From positions 1-64,000 of the forward strand of contig CAJMSV010000002.1 in NCBI GenBank assembly GCA_905216175.1: DNA of 64,000 nt. Direction: 5' to 3'. Both the position numbers and the translations under genes were made by a program. Positions 48,776 through 55,683 of the stretch are shown here, one piece after another. Source of the DNA: an uncultured bacterium (lineage in GTDB: Bacteria > Actinomycetota > Coriobacteriia > Coriobacteriales > Coriobacteriaceae). Position 1 is the first letter of the stretch. Each line of letters opens with the position of its first letter. Below the pieces are notes generated by a model, which was not told the origin of the DNA, did not search any database, and saw only the letters and a list, made by a program, of their open reading frames with translations.

Positions 48776-49885
48776 TTACGCTGGTTTGAGCCCAAAGCAC
48801 GCTCGGAGCGTATTCAGCAGAGCATCTTGCCTCTTTCGACGAGCCTCTACGCGATTCTGATATCGCTTACCCATACGCTGGTGGATGCGCCATGCGAGTG
48901 CTTCCATCGCTTCCATGTCACAGAGCATTTCGTTGTTGACCGTCGCGACCTCGATTCCCATAGTAATCAAGCCCGTGTTGCGCTTTTCATCATGGATACG
49001 TCCCCTCCGGGAGGAATGACCCAGCTCACCGTTGTATTCCAGGTCAAACCGGGCTGCTTCCTGATACGCATCGCAAACTGCATGCGGCATCCCCGAGATT
49101 GCCTGCGCGCGGTCATCGAACTCAATCTTGTAGTCGGTCTTAAAGGGACCGCAGGCAAATCCGCCATAGGAAAACGGAAGCGAAAACAGAGCGAGCATGA
49201 TGCACTCCATGGGCGAGCGCAAGTTTTCTGACAAGTAGGGACACAGACGCTGCAGTTTTTTGGCCGCATTCCCCTTGCATACCGCGAGGTAATCTGCCAG
49301 ACGATCGGGCATCAGCACCGGCTCAACCTCAAAGTAGCCCACATCTGCTGGCTGGTCCTTGTCCTTTGCAAGTTTATTCGTAACAGGCGAGGTGTAGGGA
49401 GGCAGATACTTCCCGCGGTCACTCAGCGAAATCTTAGAGCACAGCTCCTGAGCCAGGGCAAATGCCTGGATGCAGCCGACCTCGCGCGCAACGGCAACAC
49501 AAAGGGCCTCGGGAGATAGACTGTACACCCCCGGTTCCACCTCTAGAATCGAGCCGGCGGGCAACCCGGAGCATACGGACCAGCTCACGCCAAGAATGCG
49601 GCGGCGCTGCGCTGCAGACCCTACCAGCAAGCACAGATCCTCTTGCACCTCGCTGCTTGCGGCCCCAATCCGCACCAAGTCGGGAAGATAGATGTCCTCG
49701 GTCGAGGGCGACGACGTGCGCAGCACACGGCGCTCTTCATCGGGATTAAGGTCCTTCCAGCTTATGTAGCCCATCTGCCGGCGCTCGGCGCGCATCATGC
49801 GTAGCGCCGAGGCGCCTGTTAGGATTTCGGAAGCCGCTAGCTGTTCGTCTGTCGGCTCGTTGCGCCGCTCAATCTTCACTGCCAC
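48776..49885 (-). CDS. Hypothetical protein with a nuclease-like C-terminal domain
   Basis: Protein of about 369 residues from a GTG at 49885 with GGGG 7 nt upstream; upstream frames overlap comF. The N-terminal two thirds have no family I recognise. Near residues 285-330 the pattern FDLEYNGELGH, then HDEKRNTGLITMGIEVATV resembles the PD-(D/E)XK/Vsr-like nuclease fold (acidic residue, E-x-G-x-x-H, then D-x-x-R). The C-terminus is basic (RMGKRYQNRVEARRKRQ). It follows comF after 10 nt, so a link to DNA uptake is conceivable but unproved. Confidence 0.55.
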   Translation of the reverse strand: MAVKIERRNEPTDEQLAASEILTGASALRMMRAERRQMGYISWKDLNPDEERRVLRTSSPSTEDIYLPDLVRIGAASSEVQEDLCLLVGSAAQRRRILGVSWSVCSGLPAGSILEVEPGVYSLSPEALCVAVAREVGCIQAFALAQELCSKISLSDRGKYLPPYTSPVTNKLAKDKDQPADVGYFEVEPVLMPDRLADYLAVCKGNAAKKLQRLCPYLSENLRSPMECIMLALFSLPFSYGGFACGPFKTDYKIEFDDRAQAISGMPHAVCDAYQEAARFDLEYNGELGHSSRRGRIHDEKRNTGLITMGIEVATVNNEMLCDMEAMEALAWRIHQRMGKRYQNRVEARRKRQDALLNTLRACFGLKPA

Positions 49886-49895
49886 AAAACCACCC

Positions 49896-50702
49896 CTACC
49901 AAACACGTGCGATAGCAAGGCCATCGACTGCTGCGGCGCCGGCGCGCTTGAGTTCCGTCGAAGCCGCGGCCATCGTCGCGCCCGTGGTGATAACGTCATC
50001 GATAAGCAGCAAGCGGCGGCCGTGCACGTCCTCAACGGTCTCATACATGCCTCGGGCGCGTTCACGGCGCTCCTCACGACCGAGTTCGCGCTGGTCGCCA
50101 TGCCCGTACTTGACGAGAGCATCGAGCAGAGGAACACCCGACAGCTCGCAAAATGGACGCGCAATAGCCTCCATATGATCAAAACCACGCCGCCGAAACG
50201 CTGCCGCCGTCGCAGGCACAAACACCACCGCATCCGCACCGGACAGCACACCTCCGTAGCGATCGGGCGCTACGACCTGGGCATGCAGGGCGGTATCGTA
50301 GAGCAGCTCCGCCAGATACGGAGCCAGACGTCGCTCGCCCGCATCCTTGTACGCTTTAATGATCCGCGGCAGCGGATGCGTGTAAACGGCGCACGCCAGG
50401 CAGCGGTCGAGCGCCTCCGCCATTGCCGAGGACGTGCCCTCGACCGAACACTCAGTGCACAGCAAATCCCCAAACGGGGCGCCGCATCGGGTACAGCTAT
50501 GACGTGGGTCGATGAGCGTGAGCGCGGCCAGGCAGTCTTGGCAAATAGGCGCACCGGCGCGCTCGCAGCCGGCACATCGTGTTGGCGACAATGCCTCAAG
50601 CGCCTCGTACGTCGCGTGCTCGGCAAACGGTAGCAATTCGTCCGCAAACGGTAGGGCACCGGCTCCCTGCAGACGGCTCAATATGTTCAGATAGCTCTTC
50701 AA
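49896..50702 (-). CDS. comF: ComF-family phosphoribosyltransferase-like protein
   Basis: Protein of 268 residues. Zinc-ribbon Cys pairs (CAGC, CQDC, CTRCGAPF, CTEC, about residues 43-88) precede a PRTase domain with LLLIDDVITTGATM (PRPP loop). ComF is needed for natural transformation in several bacteria. The start is a TTG at 50702 preceded by GGGAGGG, which lies inside the 3' arm of a strong hairpin at 50706-50741. The nuclease-like gene follows. Confidence 0.85.
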   Translation of the reverse strand: MKSYLNILSRLQGAGALPFADELLPFAEHATYEALEALSPTRCAGCERAGAPICQDCLAALTLIDPRHSCTRCGAPFGDLLCTECSVEGTSSAMAEALDRCLACAVYTHPLPRIIKAYKDAGERRLAPYLAELLYDTALHAQVVAPDRYGGVLSGADAVVFVPATAAAFRRRGFDHMEAIARPFCELSGVPLLDALVKYGHGDQRELGREERRERARGMYETVEDVHGRRLLLIDDVITTGATMAAASTELKRAGAAAVDGLAIARVW

Positions 50703-50705
50703 GAC

Positions 50706-50741
50706 ACAACCCTCCCTACGTTCGGTCGCAGGGAGGGTTGT
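50706..50741 (-). terminator. Hairpin between ricT and comF that contains the comF ribosome site
   Basis: ACAACCCTCCCT and AGGGAGGGTTGT form a 12-bp stem. The 3' arm carries GGGAGGG just before the comF TTG, so folding would hide the ribosome site or end transcription. Confidence 0.6.
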
Positions 50742-50804
50742 TGATTCGGCGCAATGATACCCCGATGCGCTCGGGGCAAGGCGGGCTAAATCCGCTCGCG
50801 GGCG

Positions 50805-52505
50805 TTATTCGCCGGCGGGCGGTTGCGGTGCGGGCGAAGACGGGGTCGAGCCCTCGCCACCATCCTGGCGCGGCTTGCGGGAACGGCGACGGCGACGGCG
50901 CTTTTGACCCTGGTCGGCCGAGCCCTCGCCACCGCGATCCTCGCGCGGCTCGCGCTCGTCGCGAGCGGCGCCACGCGAAGCCTTGGCAGCAGCTCCCCCG
51001 CCATCTCCGGGACGACGGCGCGTGACCTTGACTTCGCCATCCGAGACCTGATCGGCCACGGAGGGCACTGAGGGCTTCTGCTGCGCGCCCGAGGAATGGC
51101 GACGGCGCGGACGCGGCGCGCGCTCCTCCTCGCCACGTGACTTGCCGCCCTTGTCGGCAGGCGCATCGGAACCCGAACCACCCTTGGGGGCGGCACCAGC
51201 CTCGCGAGCAGCTGCGGCGCGGAAGGCGTCCTCGCGCTCCTCGCTCGACAGATGACGGCGGCGACGACGTGTGGGGTTCATGCCGCCGCCGCGATTCTGC
51301 TGCTGGGGCTGCTGAACCTCGCGCTCGCGGGGAGAATTCTTGCCTGCAGATGCGGCCTCACCGGCATCGCCCGAACCCGCGCGCTTGCGGCGGCGACGGC
51401 CATCGGCCGCCCCCTCGGCCTCAGGCGCCTCGGCCTTGCCGCGGCCCTTTCCGCGGCCACGACCCTCGCCCTGGCCCTGACCGGCGCGAGCATCGGATTC
51501 GGCATCGCGACGACGGCGCTTGGGCATCGACGTGCCGGCCAGACGGTCGGCACTCGACAGGCCATCGCCCACGTCGACGCCGTTCTCACGATCGAGCTCC
51601 ATGAGCGCCAGGCGCATCTCGGGCGACTCGATGCGCTCGAGCACGTCGCGCGTCACGCAGTCGGGGCGGCAGTTGCAGCCCTGCTCGGCGGCCTTCTTTT
51701 TGCAACCCTCCGAGCACGTCATATCGGCTAGGTTGACCTTAAAAACCTTGCCGTTCTCCAGGCGCAGCACCAGCTGCTCACGCGGCGTGTCATATTCCTG
51801 AATACGCGCCTTGCCGAGCGGCGTATCGATGAGCGTCTTCTTTTTGGGCGCACGGCTCTTAAAGTCCTTGTAGGCCTCGAACTCGTAGCGCAGGCAGCAC
51901 ATCAGACGACCGCACACGCCACTGATCTTGGAGGAATTGAGCGGCAGGTCTTGCTCTTTTGCCATGCGAATCGAGACGGGTTCAAACTGTCCGCCAAAGC
52001 GCGTGCAGCAGAGCTCCTGTCCGCACTGGGCGTAGCCACCCACCAGGCGGGTCTCGTCGCGCACGCCGATCTGGCGCATGTCGACGCGAATGTGCAGCGT
52101 CGAGGACAGATCCTTGACGAGCTGGCGAAAATCGACGCGCTCCTCGGCCGCAAAGTAGAACACGGCCTTCTCGCCGCCAAACAGGTACTCGACGCCGACC
52201 GGCTTCATCTCGAGGTCGAGCTCCTTGACCAGGCGGCGGAAGTCGACCATCGCCTCGTCGCCTTGGATGGCCAGGTCGTCGGCAAGCTGCAGGTCGATGT
52301 CGCTCGCCACGCGCAGCACGGGCTTGAGCGGCTGACCGATCTCGTCTTGCGGCACCTCAAAGGGATCGGCCGTGACCAGGCCGATCTCGGTTCCGCGCTC
52401 GGTGGAGCAAATGGCATAATCGGCCTCGAGGATATCCAAATCCTGCGGATCGAACCACAGGTCGCGCGAGGCGTAGGTAAACTTAACGGGTACGACTAAC
52501 GGCAT
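50805..52505 (-). CDS. ricT: RicT-like PSP1-domain protein with long Arg-rich tail
   Basis: Protein of 566 residues. Residues 1-270 are the PSP1/RicT (YaaT) core with the cluster-binding Cys motifs CGQELCCTRFGG and GVCGRLMCCLRYE, followed by another Cys group (CSEGCKKKAAEQGCNCRPDC). RicT works with RicA and RicF in B. subtilis to direct RNase Y. Residues about 330-566 are low-complexity, rich in Arg, Gly, Ala and Glu, with runs such as RRRRRRSRKPR. This tail is absent from usual members and suggests RNA binding. It overlaps holB by 10 nt. Confidence 0.84.
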   Translation of the reverse strand: MPLVVPVKFTYASRDLWFDPQDLDILEADYAICSTERGTEIGLVTADPFEVPQDEIGQPLKPVLRVASDIDLQLADDLAIQGDEAMVDFRRLVKELDLEMKPVGVEYLFGGEKAVFYFAAEERVDFRQLVKDLSSTLHIRVDMRQIGVRDETRLVGGYAQCGQELCCTRFGGQFEPVSIRMAKEQDLPLNSSKISGVCGRLMCCLRYEFEAYKDFKSRAPKKKTLIDTPLGKARIQEYDTPREQLVLRLENGKVFKVNLADMTCSEGCKKKAAEQGCNCRPDCVTRDVLERIESPEMRLALMELDRENGVDVGDGLSSADRLAGTSMPKRRRRDAESDARAGQGQGEGRGRGKGRGKAEAPEAEGAADGRRRRKRAGSGDAGEAASAGKNSPREREVQQPQQQNRGGGMNPTRRRRRHLSSEEREDAFRAAAAREAGAAPKGGSGSDAPADKGGKSRGEEERAPRPRRRHSSGAQQKPSVPSVADQVSDGEVKVTRRRPGDGGGAAAKASRGAARDEREPREDRGGEGSADQGQKRRRRRRSRKPRQDGGEGSTPSSPAPQPPAGE

Positions 52506-53623
52506 TTCAGTGCCTTCCTGATATCGAACAGCATGACCTCGATGGCCAGCTGGGGAGTAACGTTTCTGGCGATGTTGCGCTCGGCGGTCGCGACTGCCTC
52601 GAGCGCCCGGGTGGCACCCGCAACATTGGTCGCAGCGGCAAGCCGACCGATCGTGTCGCGCACGTCTTCGTTCACCACGTCGGCCGCCTCGTCCTGAAGA
52701 GTCAGCAGCACATCGCGCATGAGCGTCCGCGCGCTCGCCAGCGCTTCCATGATACCCGAACGCTCGCGCGCGTTGAGTTCGCGCTTGTTGCGGTCCTCAA
52801 GCTGCTTCAATGCTCCACGCGACAGGTAGTCGGCGTTTTGCTCGAGCACCTTTTCCTGCGTGGACTTGACCTCGGCTAACGGCGCCTTAACGGCGACGAT
52901 GAGTGACTTGGCACGGCTGAGCACGTCGGCCTCGTCGGCGGCAATGAGCGAATCGATGGCACGAACCATCTGACGGCGGGCGTCCTGGCGCTCGGCGCTC
53001 TTGAGGAACTCGATGCCACGCGTGGGGCTTCCCGCTACGGCGACGGCCATGCGGCAACGCGCAGGGTCCTGACCGGTGGCGCGGCTCACGGCCTGAGCGG
53101 CGACGGCGGGCGACACCAGCCGAAACGGCACGCACTGGCAGCGGCTCACGATGGTGGGCAACATCACGTCTGCCGAGGTGCCCAGCAAGATAAACATAAC
53201 GCCCTCGGGCGGCTCCTCGAGTGTTTTGAGCAGTGCGTTGGCGGTGTTGGCGCGCAGCTGCTCGGCACGGTCAATGATGTAGACCTTGGCCTTGGCGCGG
53301 ATGGGCGCCAGGGGTACGTCGTCGAGTAGCTCGCGGGTCTGGGCAATGAGGTAGCCCGTGGCGCTCTCGGGCGTGTAATAGTGCACGTCGGGATGCGTGT
53401 GCCGCGCAACGCGCACGCAGCTGTCGCATGCGCCGCAGCCGTCCTGCTCGCACAGGAAGGCCTGGGCGAGCGCCCATGCGGCATCGAGCTTGCCGGCGCC
53501 GGGAGCGCCCAAAAACAGGTAGGCGTGCGATGCGCGGCCGCTGGCGACGGCGTTGGTCAAAAAGTCGCGCACGCGCTCTTGGGTGTCGAGCTTGGCCAGC
53601 AGGCTTGTCTGAGCGGGGGCCAC
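52496..53623 (-). CDS. holB: DNA polymerase III subunit delta'
   Basis: Clamp-loader subunit of 375 residues from a GTG at 53623 with AAGGAG upstream, one base after the tmk stop. The modified P-loop (GAPGAGKLDAAWALA), zinc module (CEQDGCGACDSC), sensor region (RANTANALLKTLEEPPEGVMFILLGTS) and SRC motif (IVSRCQCVPF) are present. The tmk-holB-ricT order is common in Gram-positive bacteria. Confidence 0.9.
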   Translation of the reverse strand: MAPAQTSLLAKLDTQERVRDFLTNAVASGRASHAYLFLGAPGAGKLDAAWALAQAFLCEQDGCGACDSCVRVARHTHPDVHYYTPESATGYLIAQTRELLDDVPLAPIRAKAKVYIIDRAEQLRANTANALLKTLEEPPEGVMFILLGTSADVMLPTIVSRCQCVPFRLVSPAVAAQAVSRATGQDPARCRMAVAVAGSPTRGIEFLKSAERQDARRQMVRAIDSLIAADEADVLSRAKSLIVAVKAPLAEVKSTQEKVLEQNADYLSRGALKQLEDRNKRELNARERSGIMEALASARTLMRDVLLTLQDEAADVVNEDVRDTIGRLAAATNVAGATRALEAVATAERNIARNVTPQLAIEVMLFDIRKALKCR

Positions 53624-53624
53624 G

Positions 53625-54308
53625 TTACTCGGCCTCCTTGGCAAGTGCGGCGGCGACGGCGTCTTGCGGAATGTCGAGACCGTACGCGCGAACCTGCTCG
53701 ACCGTCTTCGCAAAGACTTCCTCGATGGACGCGGTCGCGTCGATGAGCTTTACGCGGTTTGGCTCCTCGGCGGCAATTGCGCAAAAACCCTGGTAGACAC
53801 GCTCTTGGAAGGCCATGCCCTTGGCCTCCATGCGGTCGGCCGCACCGCGGTCGGCCATGCGCAGCGCCGCCTGCTCGGGCGTGATGTGATAGACGAGCGT
53901 GAGCGCCGGGTGCGTACCCGCGACGGCCAGGTTGTTGGCGTCGCGCACCATCTGGCGATCGAGGCCATCGGCAAACGCCTGGTAGCAGGTCGTGGAATCG
54001 TAGAAGCGATCGCACAGGACCACCTTACCGACAGCAAGGGCGGGCACGATGACCTCGTGCACCAACTGAGCGCGCGCCGCCTCGTAGAGCAACAACTCGC
54101 AGGTGTCGCCCATCGCCGTGTTGGCGGGGTCGAGCAGCAGAGCACGGATCTTTTCGCTGATGGCGGTACCGCCCGGCTCGCGCAGGCTCACAACCTGGTA
54201 GCCAGCGAGTTCGAGCGCGCGGGCAAGCAGGCGCGCCTGCGTGGACTTGCCGGCGCCATCGACGCCCTCGAGCGTGATAAAGCTATGTTGAGCGGGCTCA
54301 AAAGCCAT
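53625..54308 (-). CDS. tmk: Thymidylate kinase
   Basis: dTMP kinase of 227 residues. It has the P-loop LEGVDGAGKSTQARLLA, the DR(F/Y) motif (VVLCDRFYDSTTCYQAFADGL) and the lid region ADRGAADRME. It makes dTDP for DNA synthesis. GGAAGGGA precedes the ATG. First gene of the tmk-holB-ricT cluster. Confidence 0.95.
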   Translation of the reverse strand: MAFEPAQHSFITLEGVDGAGKSTQARLLARALELAGYQVVSLREPGGTAISEKIRALLLDPANTAMGDTCELLLYEAARAQLVHEVIVPALAVGKVVLCDRFYDSTTCYQAFADGLDRQMVRDANNLAVAGTHPALTLVYHITPEQAALRMADRGAADRMEAKGMAFQERVYQGFCAIAAEEPNRVKLIDATASIEEVFAKTVEQVRAYGLDIPQDAVAAALAKEAE

Positions 54309-54411
54309 GGGCGCAGTCCCTTCCTACAAGGCGCGTAAATGCGATTTATAGCAACCAAGCCATGATACCCCAGTGCTCGGTGCGTCCCCAATGGCTAAAG
54401 GTGCCTTTCCA

Positions 54412-54480
54412 AAGTTGCGGTGAAATAGGGACTGATTGAAGCTCTGAGACCGCCAAACAGTCCCTATTTCACCGCAACTT
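54412..54480. repeat. Long perfect hairpin, copy Y1
   Basis: The 23-bp arms (beginning AAGTTGCGGTGAAATAGGG) are perfect inverted repeats around a 23-nt loop. A near-copy flanks the other side of the zinc-ribbon gene at 55552. Confidence 0.7.
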
Positions 54481-54548
54481 ATGATGGGGAATTTTGGACG
54501 CTGGGTATAATCGTCGTATTGCATTGAAATGTGGCGAAAGGAGTGGCA

Positions 54549-55532
54549 ATGTCTCGGTATTGCGCCTCGTGCGGCAAGCTTCTTGCAGATAATGCCAAGT
54601 TCTGCACCTCGTGCGGTGCACCCGTTGAGCAAACAGCCGCGAGCGATAGCCAGCCCGCTTTCGAGCAGACCGGTTCCCTCGATACGCCGCAAGCCAAGGC
54701 GGACGACCCCCTCGCCTATCGCCCCGACCCCGCCGCAGGCCCCGCGGCCGTCGAGACCACGCAGCGCATACCCGTCGCGAGCGGCTCGCCCCAACAGCAG
54801 CCGGCTCCCGCATACGCGCCCGCTTCGCCACAGACCCCCGCCCCCAAAAAGAGCGGCACCGGGCCGCTTATCGCCGTTATCGTTGTGCTGGTGGCAATCA
54901 TCATCGCCCTGGTCGTTTTCTTTGTGATCAAGCCTTTCGACAACGCCGCCACGCAGACGACTGCCGAGGTAGCTAAGCTGCACCATGACGTCAACGACGA
55001 TGACCTAAAGCCTCTCGGCGATCCCAACAGCCTGTACGACGATGATGACGATGACGACGAGGATGGCGGCGAAGCAACGCTCTCCGAGCAGAACCTCTAC
55101 CCCCGACTGAGCGAATACTACGACTTGCTCGAAGACCTCGACAACTACGTCCGTGGCTGCGCGCAGAACTTCAACGGCAGCTATCTGGAAGAGGATCGAA
55201 CCACCCGTCAAAATCTCGCCGACGTCGCCGAGCGCACGGAGGACACCATCGAGCAGTATTACGACATCGTCGAGGACCTAGACGTCCCGACGAGCTCCAA
55301 GAACTACAGCTCCTGGAAGGACATCATCGCCCTGTACGACGACCTGGATCACCGCATTGACGCAATCTGTGATGCCTGGGAGATCAGCCTGAAATACGCC
55401 AAGCCTGCGGACCACAAGAATGAGATCGTGGCGCCGCTGTCGCGCGACAACGTGGCGGGCACCAATGACAATAAGTACCGCCTAGATTTTGAGAAGCGCT
55501 ATCCCGGCGCCAAGCCTGTCGAGGTGAAGTAA
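54549..55532 (+). CDS. Zinc-ribbon membrane protein of unknown function
   Basis: Protein of 327 residues. An N-terminal zinc ribbon (MSRYCASCGKLLADNAKFCTSCGAPVE, four Cys) is followed by a Pro/Ala-rich linker. A single membrane segment lies at about 113-136 (LIAVIVVLVAIIIALVVFFVI). The exterior domain is acidic (including a DDDDDDDED run near 170) with helical stretches. AAAGGAG lies 5 nt before the ATG at 54549. Similar zinc-ribbon/single-pass proteins are common in actinobacteria without known function. It is flanked by hairpin repeats Y1 and Y2. Confidence 0.7.
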   Translation: MSRYCASCGKLLADNAKFCTSCGAPVEQTAASDSQPAFEQTGSLDTPQAKADDPLAYRPDPAAGPAAVETTQRIPVASGSPQQQPAPAYAPASPQTPAPKKSGTGPLIAVIVVLVAIIIALVVFFVIKPFDNAATQTTAEVAKLHHDVNDDDLKPLGDPNSLYDDDDDDDEDGGEATLSEQNLYPRLSEYYDLLEDLDNYVRGCAQNFNGSYLEEDRTTRQNLADVAERTEDTIEQYYDIVEDLDVPTSSKNYSSWKDIIALYDDLDHRIDAICDAWEISLKYAKPADHKNEIVAPLSRDNVAGTNDNKYRLDFEKRYPGAKPVEVK

Positions 55533-55551
55533 TCCCAACAACTGATCAAAT

Positions 55552-55619
55552 CTTGCGGTGAAATAGGGATTAATTAGGCCTTTTGCCAGCAAAAACAGTC
55601 CCTATTTCACCGCAACTTA
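55552..55619. repeat. Long hairpin, copy Y2
   Basis: Left arm TTGCGGTGAAATAGGGA and right arm TCCCTATTTCACCGCAA are inverted repeats with a 30-nt loop; the right part is the same as in Y1. It may also act as a transcription barrier between convergent genes. Confidence 0.65.
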
Positions 55620-55683
55620 GAAGTGGGGCCGGGCGCGCATTTGCATTTGCGCGCCCGGCCCCGCCGCGTCTATATGTGCTCGG

